This document shows positions 19,680 through 29,076 of a stretch of DNA of 64,000 nt, in pieces. The DNA is taken from assembly GCA_024644235.1 (NCBI GenBank), contig JAHELJ010000013.1:1-64000 (forward strand). Reading direction: 5' to 3'. The notes under the pieces were generated by a model. It had not been told where the DNA came from. It saw only the letters and a program-made list of their open reading frames with translations, and did not search any database. The DNA comes from Lewinellaceae bacterium. Lineage in GTDB: Bacteria; Bacteroidota; Bacteroidia; Chitinophagales; Saprospiraceae. The translations under genes were made by a program, and so were the position numbers. Numbering within the stretch: the stretch's first letter is position 1; the number at the start of each line of letters is the position of its first letter.

Positions 19680-20921
19680 TTATTCATAACGAAGTGCTTC
19701 AATAGGATCAAGCCTTGCAGCTTTAAGAGCTGGGTACAAGCCGGAGATCAAGCCAACCACAGTGCAGATAAAAATGCCCAATAGCATCCAGCCCCATGGG
19801 ATCAGAAAATTACCTCCAATGAGTATGGTCACAATATTTCCGACAGCAATGCCAAGGAGCACGCCTACAACACCGCCCACCTGACAGATGAGGACTGCTT
19901 CAGTGAGAAATTGGACCATGATGTTGCGCCGGTTTGCGCCTATCGCTTTTCTTATGCCGATTTCCTTAGTGCGCTCGGTTACAGACACCAACATAATATT
20001 CATCAGTCCGATCGCTGCTCCCAACAACGTAATGAAACCGATAGCGATAGTGGCCATGCGCAGGTAAAAAGTGTTTTCCTTAAGAATATCCAGGAGACCG
20101 TCACTTTTAAAAATCTCGAAATCGTTGTCTTGCCCCACGCGTAGGCTACGCACATTCCGAAAGATTCCAATGCTGCTGGCAATAGCATCCTCCATATCCG
20201 TTGCATTAGACAGTCCCACCTTGATGTCATAATTCGAGCGGGCAGTGCCATAGTATCGTTTCACATTCACGATCGGGACGAGTACTTGTCGATCTGTGCT
20301 CTGATCCATATTCGAACCACGGGAGGCAATGACGCCGATCACCTTATACTTGATATTACCTACAGCAAAGACTTTGTCCAAAGCGGACTCGTCATTCTCA
20401 TTAAATAGGAGATTGACTACATCTTTACCGATAATAGCATTGTGATTCCCATCTTCAGCCTCTGAACGGGTAAAATTCCGGCCCACAGACAAATCAAGGC
20501 CAGAAACCTCGAGGTAATTTTCATCCACACCTCTAAGGGTTACATTTGGATTTGATTTTTCGTCATCAAATTTCACAACGGCATTTGATGTGCCACGCAT
20601 CGAAACGGCAACTCTGGCTGGGAAATCAAAACTCTCCTTAAACTTTAAGGCTTGCCTAAAAGAAATAGGTTCTCCCCGTTTTCTCATACGCCCATGCCGC
20701 GTCTGGATGGTACTACTCTTGGGCCTTATCTCATAGGCGTTTGCACCAAGACCGGAAAAACTATCAGTCATAGAAAACAGAATGCTATCGATAGCGGTGA
20801 GTATGCCAACCAACGCCATGATTCCGAATGCAATGATTAGCAAAGTAAGTACAGATCGTAACAGATTAGATCTGACCGATCTGAATGCTATTCGGATCAG
20901 TTCTATTGCACGTATTCCCAT
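19680..20921 (-). CDS. MacB/FtsX-type ABC transporter permease
   Basis: This is an inner-membrane permease subunit of the MacB/LolC family. The ATG at 20921 ([19 protein letters not shown]) gives 413 residues; a GTG at 20957 would only add a non-conserved leader. It has one N-terminal transmembrane helix ([19 protein letters not shown]), a large periplasmic MacB-type domain and three C-terminal helices of the FtsX domain, including [20 protein letters not shown] and the closing [20 protein letters not shown], which are highly typical. No ATPase gene is adjacent, so its partner is encoded elsewhere. Such proteins act as mechanotransmission transporters for lipoproteins, peptides or macrolides; the substrate here is unknown. 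Confidence 0.92.
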   Translation of the reverse strand: MGIRAIELIRIAFRSVRSNLLRSVLTLLIIAFGIMALVGILTAIDSILFSMTDSFSGLGANAYEIRPKSSTIQTRHGRMRKRGEPISFRQALKFKESFDFPARVAVSMRGTSNAVVKFDDEKSNPNVTLRGVDENYLEVSGLDLSVGRNFTRSEAEDGNHNAIIGKDVVNLLFNENDESALDKVFAVGNIKYKVIGVIASRGSNMDQSTDRQVLVPIVNVKRYYGTARSNYDIKVGLSNATDMEDAIASSIGIFRNVRSLRVGQDNDFEIFKSDGLLDILKENTFYLRMATIAIGFITLLGAAIGLMNIMLVSVTERTKEIGIRKAIGANRRNIMVQFLTEAVLICQVGGVVGVLLGIAVGNIVTILIGGNFLIPWGWMLLGIFICTVVGLISGLYPALKAARLDPIEALRYE

Positions 20922-21038
20922 TGTGGAGTCAAAGTTAAACCAGATCTTGAATACCACCTTGCAACATAGATGAAATTCACCTGCAAGCCGATGGGCGTGA
21001 AGTCTGCCACGATTTCGATATTCTCAATAGTAATTGTT

Positions 21039-21848
21039 CTAGAAGTTTTGGGGCATATATTCATTGATGATCCCTTTCATTCGATGGAAGATTGTGGGAG
21101 AGGATCCAATGATTGAGTTGCCTGTCTCCCAACCATCAGTATCATAGAAGCCTTCCACTAATCCCCCGGCCTCCTTGATAAGCAGTCCACCTGCTGATAT
21201 ATCCCAGGGGTTGAGGTTGAATTCGTAGAAGCCGTCAAATCTTCCTGCAGCAACGAACGCCAGATCTAAAGCAGCTGATCCCAATCTACGTACTCCCCGC
21301 GCATTTTTCACAAAGGAACGAAACACGTTTATATATGCATCCAATTGATTCAGATCCTGATAAGGGAAGCCTGTGGCAATCACTGCTTCTTCAAATGAGC
21401 GATTTGAGGATACGTGAATAGATTGATGGTTGAGAAATGCACCGCCACCTTTCCAACAATAAAAGAGCTCTTCCCGGGTCACTTCTAATACAATGCCAAT
21501 CACCAACTCACCTTGCGACTGCAACGCTACACTCACCGAGTAGAAAGGAAGGTTGTGCAGAAAATTTGTTGTACCATCTAGTGGGTCGATGATCCATACT
21601 AATGAAGAGTCTGTGTTGTCAACGGTATCTTCCTCTGTAAGGAAGGTAGCATCTGGCAGAATTGCACCAAGGCCTTCAACAAGAATTTCTTCAGCTGAGC
21701 GATCAACATAGCTCACTAAGCTATTAAGTGCCTTGGCTTCAATCTGCTCAGTACTTACTGTGCCTGCTTGCGAACGAATGAAATCAGCTGCTTTCCTGAC
21801 CACAGGGATGGTCGCAGAGGTCATAGCTTCTAATTGATCCTTTGTCAT
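21039..21848 (-). CDS. Inositol monophosphatase family protein
   Basis: This is a metal-dependent sugar-phosphate phosphatase of the IMPase/SuhB/CysQ superfamily, 269 residues long. The three metal-site segments are present: FLTEEDT, WIIDPLDGTTNFLH and NPWDISAGGLLIKEAGG. In bacteria such enzymes hydrolyse inositol phosphates or 3'-phosphoadenosine phosphates, and SuhB also acts in rRNA transcription; the sequence alone does not separate these roles. It stands alone, upstream of the permease gene on the same strand, and is separated from nfu by a terminator-like hairpin. Confidence 0.9.
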   Translation of the reverse strand: MTKDQLEAMTSATIPVVRKAADFIRSQAGTVSTEQIEAKALNSLVSYVDRSAEEILVEGLGAILPDATFLTEEDTVDNTDSSLVWIIDPLDGTTNFLHNLPFYSVSVALQSQGELVIGIVLEVTREELFYCWKGGGAFLNHQSIHVSSNRSFEEAVIATGFPYQDLNQLDAYINVFRSFVKNARGVRRLGSAALDLAFVAAGRFDGFYEFNLNPWDISAGGLLIKEAGGLVEGFYDTDGWETGNSIIGSSPTIFHRMKGIINEYMPQNF

Positions 21849-21909
21849 GATCTTATGATAACAAACAATATCAGATAAGTGATTGCAAAAGAGAGGTCTC
21901 TAAATCAAA

Positions 21910-21944
21910 ACGGCAGCCACTTCCAATGATGAAAGCGCTGCCGT
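21910..21944 (-). terminator. Terminator-like hairpin downstream of nfu
   Basis: An 8-bp perfect stem (ACGGCAGC / GCTGCCGT) encloses a 19-nt loop. Read on the minus strand it is followed by TTTGATTT, so it could end transcripts coming from nfu. The loop is long and the T-tract is interrupted, so it may be weak. Confidence 0.55.
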
Positions 21945-21976
21945 AAAATACACCCAAAACCCAATTCTTGGTGCTC

Positions 21977-22585
21977 TTATCCCATTTCCGAGATGACTTC
22001 CGTCACCTCTGGGATCATTCTTTTCAGCATTCCTTCAATGCCGGATTTTAAAGTTACGGTTGAGGATGGACAGCCACTGCATGAGCCCTGCAAGATAACG
22101 GTAACTTTTCCACTATCAAAAGACTTGAATTCAATATTACCACCATCCATTTCAACAGCAGGCTTCACGTAAGTATCTATCAGTTCTTTGATTTTTTGTA
22201 CCAATTCGGCCTCATCACCAGTGTATTGCTCCCCAACTGAAGTTGATTCCCTCCTAATCTTTTCTTCTTCAAAACCCTCTTTGATAATGATCTTATCTTC
22301 ATCAATATAATTCTTGATGAATTCCTTCAACTTAAGCATGATGTCTTCCCAGGCATAAGAGAACTCTTTTGTGACAGTCACAAAATTGTTGCACACATAT
22401 ACACCTTTGACATAGGGAAATTCAAACAAGGCTGACGCCAGGGGACTCCATTCCCTTGCGCCTTCAGCTTCACGAAAATCTGCAGTACCCCGGTATAGCA
22501 TCCGATTAGTCACAAATTTGAGTGACTCAGGATTTGGTGTTTGCTCGGTGTAGAGCATAACGGGGCTCTTGGACAATGTTTCCAT
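21977..22585 (-). CDS. NifU-type Fe-S cluster scaffold/carrier (Nfu)
   Basis: Nfu proteins carry assembled [4Fe-4S] clusters to target enzymes. The 202-residue product has an N-terminal Nfu_N domain (YTEQTPNPESLKFVTNRML, with ALFEFPYVKGVYVCNNFVTVTK) and a C-terminal NifU-like domain with the cluster-binding CSGCPSS motif. The architecture matches the Nfu1/mitochondrial-type proteins common in Bacteroidota. It lies 54 bp downstream of a ferredoxin-reductase-like gene on the same strand, a reasonable functional neighbour though not proof of a shared pathway. A minus-strand TAATTTTG box at 22608-22615 could serve as its promoter. Confidence 0.93.
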   Translation of the reverse strand: METLSKSPVMLYTEQTPNPESLKFVTNRMLYRGTADFREAEGAREWSPLASALFEFPYVKGVYVCNNFVTVTKEFSYAWEDIMLKLKEFIKNYIDEDKIIIKEGFEEEKIRRESTSVGEQYTGDEAELVQKIKELIDTYVKPAVEMDGGNIEFKSFDSGKVTVILQGSCSGCPSSTVTLKSGIEGMLKRMIPEVTEVISEMG

Positions 22586-22639
22586 AACTCGGACGATTAC
22601 AAAGTAACAAAATTAGATGATAAATCGGAAACAAACGGG

Positions 22640-23365
22640 TCAGCCATAAAGTTCATATTTTATTTGTGATCTCTCGTATCCGAGTTCTTGCCAAAGGTTA
22701 TTTACAGCTTCATCGATCATCATAGACCATCCGCACAGATAAAAAATCCGATTAGGCTGAGGGGATGAATATGCAGACAGGTAGATCTGATGTACATAGC
22801 CTTTCCATCCCGCCCAGTCTTTTTCCCGCGATAAGGCGATACTGTAAGTAAAGTTCTTTTCTTCTTTTGCTAGATTCTCAAATTCCTCCCGGTACAAAAT
22901 ATTCTCTCGATTGCGTGTGCCGAAGATTAGGTGCACCGGTTGTGCGAATTCTCCACGTCTTTTTAGATCGAGCAACATACTTCGAAAAGGTGCCACGCCG
23001 GTACCCGTACACACCATGATGGTTTCAGATTGGAGTTTCTCTGGTAACACGAAAGTGCCAGAGGGTCCTTTGAATCGGATGGATGAACCCAACCTGACTT
23101 CGTTGAAGAGATATTCAGATGCGAGTCCACCTTCAAGATATACGACGCAGAGTTCTATGATTCTGGAGCCATCAGGGGGATTTGCAATAGAGTAGCTACG
23201 CCACCGTCTCAGCCTTTTTTCGTGTATTGGCAGATCAGCTGTAATGAATTGTCCGGCGGTAAAAGTCCAAGGTTCTTTTCCCCCGATCTCCAGTCGGAAA
23301 ACCTTAGTCTGTGGACCGATTTGTTCAATATCGATCAATGTACTATCGTACCATTTCCAAGGCAT
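22640..23365 (-). CDS. FAD/NAD(P)-binding oxidoreductase, ferredoxin reductase family
   Basis: This 241-residue flavoprotein would move electrons between NAD(P)H and a partner. The FAD-binding RWRSYSIANPP motif (RxYS), a PSGTFVLPE loop and the nucleotide-binding GTGVAPFRSML motif are all present, and the C-terminus (FYLCGWSMMIDEAV) is typical of the family. It has no fused 2Fe-2S domain, so it needs an external ferredoxin or other acceptor. It lies 20 bp downstream of the GHMP kinase gene on the same strand and may be cotranscribed with the mevalonate-pathway genes; a link to IPP isomerase, which needs reduced flavin, is conceivable but is only inference. Confidence 0.88.
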   Translation of the reverse strand: MPWKWYDSTLIDIEQIGPQTKVFRLEIGGKEPWTFTAGQFITADLPIHEKRLRRWRSYSIANPPDGSRIIELCVVYLEGGLASEYLFNEVRLGSSIRFKGPSGTFVLPEKLQSETIMVCTGTGVAPFRSMLLDLKRRGEFAQPVHLIFGTRNRENILYREEFENLAKEEKNFTYSIALSREKDWAGWKGYVHQIYLSAYSSPQPNRIFYLCGWSMMIDEAVNNLWQELGYERSQIKYELYG

Positions 23366-23385
23366 ACTAACTATGTAAGTGGAAG

Positions 23386-24330
23386 CTATACGGAGGAAGG
23401 TACTGAGCTAGCTTCCAACACCAGCTCGCTATACTTATAGATGACGTCGTATCCACGATCGCAAAAATAGGACTTAGTTTCCTCCATTGGCCGATCGCTC
23501 GTGACTAAAATGAAGTCACCTCCCCAAGCACCCAAAGATTTGATTTCTCCCCAAAAATCCGAAAAATGTTGATCTCTGATCCTTGTTTGCTTAATCACTT
23601 TACCTACAATGTTTTCATGTTCTTTGATCAGTGATTCGAAATCATCCAAAGAAGCAGTATCGCAAAATGCCCGGCTGATGCTCGAAATTTCATCGATGAG
23701 CGCTGCATCGACAGACCCATTATATCCGGCAATCGCCTCCGCAGTTATTTGCTTATGCCCCAAATAGATGAAATAGAGTTGCTCATGGAAATTGGGTGCA
23801 AACTCTGCCGTTTCGATTTCAATTTCTTCTTCCGTTACCCTGTAAAAAATAGGTCCCGAAGCTTTCGCACAGGCTACGTCATAGCCCGATCCACCCATGG
23901 TATACTGCAGCAAATCATAAGCATCTACATCGGCCCACTCAGCCAGACAACTGATCAACGTCGAACTGCTTCCTAAACCCCATTCAGGATCAAAATCCAG
24001 ATAAGTACCTACGGTATATTTCTTCCATTTCGACAAAAAATCTGAATTCAATCGGACTGCCGCTTCAAACAAAGACTTTAAGAACTCAGCGGTTGCTTCG
24101 TTGCTTGTCTTAATTGGGTCGAAAGTAAAGAGATCAAATTTACCCTTAAACCAGGTCTCTCCACTAGGTAGATGACTTTCCCAAATGATTTCAGATCCTG
24201 AGGATTCTTTCACTTTCATCGACTGTCCCAGGGAAAGGGGGAGACCTAGGGCTAACGCTCCATCCATCACGAGGTATTCGCCGCTGATTAGCAATTTTCC
24301 GTTTGCCCGGTAGAGATGATTAGCAGGCAC
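23386..24330 (-). CDS. GHMP-family kinase (mevalonate pathway-like)
   Basis: This is a 314-residue small-molecule kinase of the galactokinase/homoserine/mevalonate/phosphomevalonate kinase superfamily. It has the N-terminal ANGKLLISGEYLVMDG segment, the ATP loop WGLGSSST at 117-124, and GGSGYDVACA near 145-155, which matches the GYDIA-type subgroup seen in Bacteroidota. The neighbouring HMG-CoA reductase and type 2 IPP isomerase genes suggest mevalonate or phosphomevalonate as substrate, but the motif set does not decide between them. A 167-bp gap separates it from the HMG-CoA reductase gene, so it may have its own promoter. Confidence 0.85.
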   Translation of the reverse strand: MPANHLYRANGKLLISGEYLVMDGALALGLPLSLGQSMKVKESSGSEIIWESHLPSGETWFKGKFDLFTFDPIKTSNEATAEFLKSLFEAAVRLNSDFLSKWKKYTVGTYLDFDPEWGLGSSSTLISCLAEWADVDAYDLLQYTMGGSGYDVACAKASGPIFYRVTEEEIEIETAEFAPNFHEQLYFIYLGHKQITAEAIAGYNGSVDAALIDEISSISRAFCDTASLDDFESLIKEHENIVGKVIKQTRIRDQHFSDFWGEIKSLGAWGGDFILVTSDRPMEETKSYFCDRGYDVIYKYSELVLEASSVPSSV

Positions 24331-24497
24331 TGGCGCGGTTTGATTCGAGGCTCAAAATACAAATTTCGATCAAGCTCGTATTAAAAAAAATTTTTATTTC
24401 TAAACATAACATTGGCCCAAGGATTATCAGTCTTCACGTTCAGCAAGAATTCATCTCACAAAATTTTTCATAAATATTTCTGAATGAGCGTCAGCTA

Positions 24498-25841
24498 CTA
24501 TGTAGGTATAGCCACTGCATCCTCGGTTTGAGCTTCTGACCTCAGCTGAGCAAGGTAATCGCGCACTGCAGCAAAGGACACTTGCTTCTCTTTGAAAAAT
24601 AAAATGGCTGCCTTCATTTCTGACTCGGTGGCTTCCAGTCGATTGAGGATGTTGATCAGATGCATCCGCATGTGTCCATGCTGTATGCCAGTGGTTACCA
24701 GTGATCTTATGGCAGCAAAATTTTGAGCCAGCCCTATAGAAGCCACTATCATCATCAGGGTGCTTGCATCTGGGTGCCCCAGCAGTTCCAGAGACCTCTT
24801 CGCCATAGGATGCAATGATGTCAGACCTCCCGTAGTGCCGATAGCCAACGGAATTTCAATCCAAAATTTAAAGAGCCCGTCTTCGATCTTACAATCGGTA
24901 AGGCTTCGATATTTACCGTCCCGCGCTGCATAGGCATGGCCACAAGCTTCTACTGCACGAAAGTCGTTTGCTGTGGCCAACACGACTGCATCTATACCAT
25001 TGAAGATTCCTTTGTTGTGAGTTGTAGCCCTGTAGGGGTCGATGTGGGCAATTCGAACCGCCTTTTGAAAGCGACGGGCAAACTCATGTGCATTGAGTGA
25101 TCCCTTTTGCTCCCCAAGCTCGTCAACCCTACATGACACTGCGGCTCTCACCAGGCATTCGGGAGTGTAGTTGGATAAAATGGACATGATGATTTCAACG
25201 CCATTAGAATCGATATGTTCCTGCACATATTTGTTGAAAACTTCCGACAACTCTTCGAGTACCGAGTTGATGAAATTAGCCCCCATTGAGTCGACTGTCT
25301 CGAATTTAATATGTAGTTGATAACATTCCGGTTCTTGATTGGAAAAATCAAGAAGTGCAATTTCGACAATGCCTCCCCCTCGCATTCGCATGTTATGGGT
25401 AAGGTTGGAGGTCCGGTTCAACATAACTTCTTTCATCCGATCCAGATGATCGTAAAGAAGTTGATCATTACCACTCCAACAAAAGTGGATTTGACCGACC
25501 TTATGCGTCGATAATACCTCAGCTTGAAATCCTCCTCTGCTCAACCAGAATTTCGCCGCACTGGATGCAGCTGCCACCACCGAGCTCTCCTCGATCACCA
25601 TGGGCACACAATAGGTATGTCCATTAATTAGGAAATTTGGGGCAACACCATACGGTAGATAAAAATTGCTAATGGTATTCTCACTAAAGCCGTCAATAAT
25701 TTTCTGCTTTTCCTCGTCGTGCAGCCAGTAACTCATTAGGTCTTTCATCACCCTTTCGGGGTCTTTAAAGAAGTTCTCTACCAGCCACTTGAGCTTGCCT
25801 AGTTTCGAAAGCTTCGAAAACCCGCTGATCGACTTTTTCAT
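24498..25841 (-). CDS. mvaA: Hydroxymethylglutaryl-CoA reductase, class II (degradative type)
   Basis: This enzyme interconverts HMG-CoA and mevalonate with NAD(P)H. Class II features are clear over 447 residues: the catalytic glutamate region PMVIEESSVVAAAS (Glu84/85), the lysine in THNKGIFNGID (Lys277), the aspartate in ATANDFRA (Asp293) and the late catalytic histidine in IQHGHMRMH (His390). Although this class is called degradative after Pseudomonas mevalonii, in Bacteroidota and Gram-positive bacteria it is generally thought to serve isoprenoid synthesis. Its start overlaps the end of fni by 4 bp, showing tight coupling with an isoprenoid-making enzyme and supporting a biosynthetic role here. 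Confidence 0.95.
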   Translation of the reverse strand: MKKSISGFSKLSKLGKLKWLVENFFKDPERVMKDLMSYWLHDEEKQKIIDGFSENTISNFYLPYGVAPNFLINGHTYCVPMVIEESSVVAAASSAAKFWLSRGGFQAEVLSTHKVGQIHFCWSGNDQLLYDHLDRMKEVMLNRTSNLTHNMRMRGGGIVEIALLDFSNQEPECYQLHIKFETVDSMGANFINSVLEELSEVFNKYVQEHIDSNGVEIIMSILSNYTPECLVRAAVSCRVDELGEQKGSLNAHEFARRFQKAVRIAHIDPYRATTHNKGIFNGIDAVVLATANDFRAVEACGHAYAARDGKYRSLTDCKIEDGLFKFWIEIPLAIGTTGGLTSLHPMAKRSLELLGHPDASTLMMIVASIGLAQNFAAIRSLVTTGIQHGHMRMHLINILNRLEATESEMKAAILFFKEKQVSFAAVRDYLAQLRSEAQTEDAVAIPT

Positions 25842-26860
25842 CGTTTTTCTTTCAATGTTAGATAAGCTTTGGCTAGTACTAGACCTTTGGCTTGGTAAGA
25901 TACATAGTCGTGCAGGGATTGATAATCCTCAAGGGCGTATTTCAGAAAAGATGAAGCCTGACCGTATATACTATTGAGGTTCAGCTTATTTATAAGGTAG
26001 TAACCATCTAGAAAGTCAACTATACCTCCTGATATAATCACCTCCTTGCATAACATCTTTTCACCTAATTCGAGAATTATACTATTAACCATTTCTACCA
26101 TTTCAACAGCAGTATGACCCACATGAGCCAGCGGCTTAAGTGCCGTTCTCATTATGGGCTGAGCTCTTAATAGCTCCAACAACGCAAAGTTAGTTCCTCC
26201 ACTGGCTCCAAAAGATACGGCAGCTAAAGGCAATTGAAAGAGCGATCGTAAAGTTGTTGGACCCATACCCTGACCCACCTCTTTGGCAATAACCGGAAAA
26301 TCAACAGATCCAAGAAATGCTTCCAGAGTCTCAAGAGGTGGAACCATTATCTGATCACCTTCAGGCTGTAAAGCCTCCTGCAATGGATTAAGATGAACGA
26401 TCAAGCCATCGAGTTGCAGGCTTTCAACTAATTCACATACCCGGTGCAACTCATCTCCATGCAACATCTGCTCAATCTGGGCGATACCGAGATTTCCGTA
26501 TAAGGGTAGATCGAATCCAATGATAGGCCTGACATTGAAATCCTGGAAATGGACAGGATCCTTCAAAACAGGTCTGCAGGAACCCAGTCCCATACCCAGC
26601 CCGAAATCAGCACAAGCCCTGGCAAGGTTTTCATTGATTTTGCGGCCTTTTTCAGTGCCGCCGGTCATGCTGGATACCCAAAGAGGTAGCCGCAGATTCT
26701 TGCCAAGGAATGTAATTGGATACTCAGCGATATCAGGATGGGCGCTAAGAGCAGGTTCATAGCTAAAGCGGTTATCAATTTCATTCTGACTGACCCTTGA
26801 ATCAAAAGCAAGATCAATATGATCCTTCTTGCGATCTATCAGCTGGCTTTCTTTCTTCAT
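25838..26860 (-). CDS. fni: Isopentenyl-diphosphate delta-isomerase, type 2
   Basis: Type 2 isomerase interconverts IPP and DMAPP using reduced FMN, Mg2+ and NAD(P)H. The 340-residue protein carries family segments: RKKDHIDLAF near the N-terminus, SSMTGGTEKGRKINENLA, GLGSCRPVL, the Mg-binding stretch HLNPLQEALQPEGD, and ASGGTNFALLE at the flavin site. It is the first gene of a minus-strand unit with mvaA (4-bp overlap). Other enzymes needed for a complete mevalonate route (HMG-CoA synthase, further kinases, diphosphomevalonate decarboxylase) are not in the window. Confidence 0.95.
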   Translation of the reverse strand: MKKESQLIDRKKDHIDLAFDSRVSQNEIDNRFSYEPALSAHPDIAEYPITFLGKNLRLPLWVSSMTGGTEKGRKINENLARACADFGLGMGLGSCRPVLKDPVHFQDFNVRPIIGFDLPLYGNLGIAQIEQMLHGDELHRVCELVESLQLDGLIVHLNPLQEALQPEGDQIMVPPLETLEAFLGSVDFPVIAKEVGQGMGPTTLRSLFQLPLAAVSFGASGGTNFALLELLRAQPIMRTALKPLAHVGHTAVEMVEMVNSIILELGEKMLCKEVIISGGIVDFLDGYYLINKLNLNSIYGQASSFLKYALEDYQSLHDYVSYQAKGLVLAKAYLTLKEKR

Positions 26861-26862
26861 TT

Positions 26863-26887
26863 TGACACACTAAAATAGTGATTGTCA
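26863..26887 (-). promoter_or_regulatory. Operator-like dyad over a possible -7 box upstream of fni
   Basis: Directly before the fni start codon, an inner inverted repeat CACTA-aaa-TAGTG (26868-26880) is flanked by TGACA (26863-26867) and TGTCA (26883-26887). Read on the minus strand the inner dyad contains TATTTTAG, one base off TAnnTTTG, with a TTG 18 bp upstream at 26896-26898. It could be a repressor site covering the promoter of the mevalonate unit. The inner and outer arms do not share exactly the same centre, so this is a candidate only. Confidence 0.3.
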
Positions 26888-27094
26888 CTGGCTCTCAAGG
26901 TGGTATACTTCGAAGTGCATTTCAAAATCAACCATCCAGATGCCAAATAGTTCGTTTTTTTCCCGTATCTTTAGTGTAAGATTTACTTGGTACGTCTTTC
27001 AAGCGCACTCCTCTGATAATCTTCCATAGTTAATAAGTCCGGTCGCAAATGGCACTCTATTTGAGTGTATTTCATTGATTTCATAATTGAGACC

Positions 27095-28429
27095 ATGAGA
27101 TTGCTACGAAACACTATCGCCCTGTGCGGCTTATTTTTCTCTTGTACGTTCAGCGCTTTTGCAGCTGATCCCGCTGACGATTATTTCTCAGCAGGCTTTA
27201 ATTACTTTCAAAACAGACAATTCGATCGGGCCATTGAAGCCTATTCAAAGGCTATCGAGTTACGACCTGAATTTGTAAAGGCGTACTACAACCGGGCCAT
27301 GGCAGAGCTCAATTTGAAGCTTTATGACCAGGCAGTTAAGGACTTCACAGTAGTCATTATGCAAGAGCCATACCATCTGAAAGCCCACCTGTACCGCGGG
27401 TTTGCATATCTGAAAAGCAACAAAATGGAGTTGGGACTGGCTGATTTCAATTCTGTATTGGCAGAAGATCCTTCTCAGAAAGATGCATTGTTTAACCGTG
27501 GTGTGGTATTGATGAAGCGCAGTAAATGGATAGAAGCTATCCATGATTTCGGTGAAGTTATTAAGCTACAGCCTGCGCACAAGGCTGCCTATTTCAATCG
27601 TGGCTACTGCCATGCAGCTTTAGGCGATGACGATGCTGCACTGATGGATTACAATACTCAGATCAGCATGAATCCATCTAGCCGGGATGTACATGTTAAT
27701 AAAGGGAATTCTGAAATGCGCCTGGAACTATATGAAGAAGCAGTGAAATCCTATAGCCAGGCGATCCAAATCAAGCCAGACCATTTGGAAGCTTACTACG
27801 GTCGGGCACTGGCCTTTTTCCAGTTGAGGCACTATGATTCTGCCCTCGAGAATTTCAATATCACCTTGCGCCTGGACCCGCAATTTGTGAGTGCATACAA
27901 AAATCGAGCGCTGGTCCTGAAGGAGGGTGGTCATTATGGGCCCGCCTTGAAAGATCTAAATGTTTTCCTTAAGTATCAGCCATTAGATCACGAGGCACTT
28001 TTAGTGAAGGCAGAATTGCTTAATCAACTTGAGATGTATCAGCAGGTGATCGATCTGTTGACTCCAATCGAAGAATTGCCAGACAGTGATGAAAGAACAG
28101 CGTTGCAAATGGGTCATGCTTTTGCCCAACTGGGTCACACTAGAAAAGCCATACGATCTTATGGAAAAGCGATTGCAGCGAAGCCAGATGATTTCCTTGC
28201 ACTCTTTAATAGAGGTAATCTGTACTTTGATTCTGAGCATTTTGAAGAAGCCATCGAAGACTTCAACCGGTGTACCCAACTCGACCCCACCCATGCTGAG
28301 ACTTTTCTGATGCGAGCTAAGTCGCTCTTCCAGTCGGGTCAATCAGATGAAGCATGCCGCGATCTCAAGCGAGCAGAAACACTTGGTGCCGATAAGGCCA
28401 AGAAGCTGAAGTTGATGATGTGCCGGTAA
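27095..28429 (+). CDS. Exported tetratricopeptide repeat protein
   Basis: The ATG at 27095 gives a signal peptide (MRLLRNTIALCGLFFSCTFS, ending near AFA) and 444 residues made almost entirely of about ten TPR units of 34 residues (for example AYYNRAMAELNLKLYDQAVK, AYFNRGYCHAALGDDDAALM and LFNRGNLYFDSEHFEEAIE). TPR arrays form a right-handed solenoid for protein-protein contacts. The signal peptide places it in the periplasm or on the outer membrane. No enzymatic domain is present and the partner is unknown. It stands alone, with divergent mevalonate genes upstream and the ribosomal operon downstream. A GTG at 27065 is an alternative start but would bury the signal. Confidence 0.88.
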   Translation: MRLLRNTIALCGLFFSCTFSAFAADPADDYFSAGFNYFQNRQFDRAIEAYSKAIELRPEFVKAYYNRAMAELNLKLYDQAVKDFTVVIMQEPYHLKAHLYRGFAYLKSNKMELGLADFNSVLAEDPSQKDALFNRGVVLMKRSKWIEAIHDFGEVIKLQPAHKAAYFNRGYCHAALGDDDAALMDYNTQISMNPSSRDVHVNKGNSEMRLELYEEAVKSYSQAIQIKPDHLEAYYGRALAFFQLRHYDSALENFNITLRLDPQFVSAYKNRALVLKEGGHYGPALKDLNVFLKYQPLDHEALLVKAELLNQLEMYQQVIDLLTPIEELPDSDERTALQMGHAFAQLGHTRKAIRSYGKAIAAKPDDFLALFNRGNLYFDSEHFEEAIEDFNRCTQLDPTHAETFLMRAKSLFQSGQSDEACRDLKRAETLGADKAKKLKLMMCR

Positions 28430-28553
28430 CCCGACTGAAGGCATTTGCCTCTACTATCGAGGAATATTTCATTCCCATCCAAAAGATTGGGCGAAATTTT
28501 AACTGATTTTCAGATGTTTAGCTAATTCTAGCCATCGATTTTTTGCTATTTTC

Positions 28554-28585
28554 TTTGACTATTGATCTAAAGAAGACTACATTTG
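28554..28585 (+). promoter_or_regulatory. Promoter of the rplM-rpsI-rpsB-tsf operon
   Basis: TTTG (28554-28557) and TACATTTG (28578-28585) are separated by exactly 20 bp, matching the Bacteroidota -33/-7 consensus TTTG-N19-20-TAnnTTTG. The rplM start codon lies 45 bp downstream. The same two-part arrangement, with the same spacing, precedes tRNA-Val at 41291-41322. Confidence 0.72.
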
Positions 28586-28630
28586 CCCACTCTTTTTTCA
28601 AGGCACATTAAATCAGTTAAAGATTAAGCT

Positions 28631-29074
28631 GTGGATACACCGAGTTATAAAACTAAATCCCTTCGCAAAGAAGATGTCGACCGGTCATGGTACGTTGTCG
28701 ATGCGGATGGACTGAAGGTAGGACGGATTGCTTCTAAGATAGCCCATGTGCTAAGAGGCAAACATAAGCCCTCCTACACTCCTCATGTGGACAATGGCGA
28801 CTTTGTCATTGTGATCAACGCTGATAAGGTTCGATTCAGCGGAAAGAAAATGCAGCAAAAAATCTATCTGAGTTACTCGGGTTATCCGGGTGGCCAGAAG
28901 GAAATTGTGGCCAACGAACTACTCGCTAAGAAGCCTGAACAGATTTTGGAAAAAGCTGTGAAAGGCATGCTGCCAAAGAATCGATTGGGAAGAAAAATGT
29001 TTCATAAACTCTTCGTGTATGCTAGTCCGGATCATCCGCATCAGGCGCAGCAGCCGAAACCATTTAATTTCTAA
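28631..29074 (+). CDS. rplM: 50S ribosomal protein L13
   Basis: L13 is an early-assembling protein of the large ribosomal subunit. The 147-residue product has the family core [20 protein letters not shown], the [18 protein letters not shown] segment and the [12 protein letters not shown] block. The start is [13 protein letters not shown] matches the N-terminus usual for Bacteroidota L13, and there is no in-frame ATG nearby. rpsI follows after 2 bp, the conserved L13-S9 pair. Confidence 0.97.
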   Translation: MDTPSYKTKSLRKEDVDRSWYVVDADGLKVGRIASKIAHVLRGKHKPSYTPHVDNGDFVIVINADKVRFSGKKMQQKIYLSYSGYPGGQKEIVANELLAKKPEQILEKAVKGMLPKNRLGRKMFHKLFVYASPDHPHQAQQPKPFNF

Positions 29075-29076
29075 TT

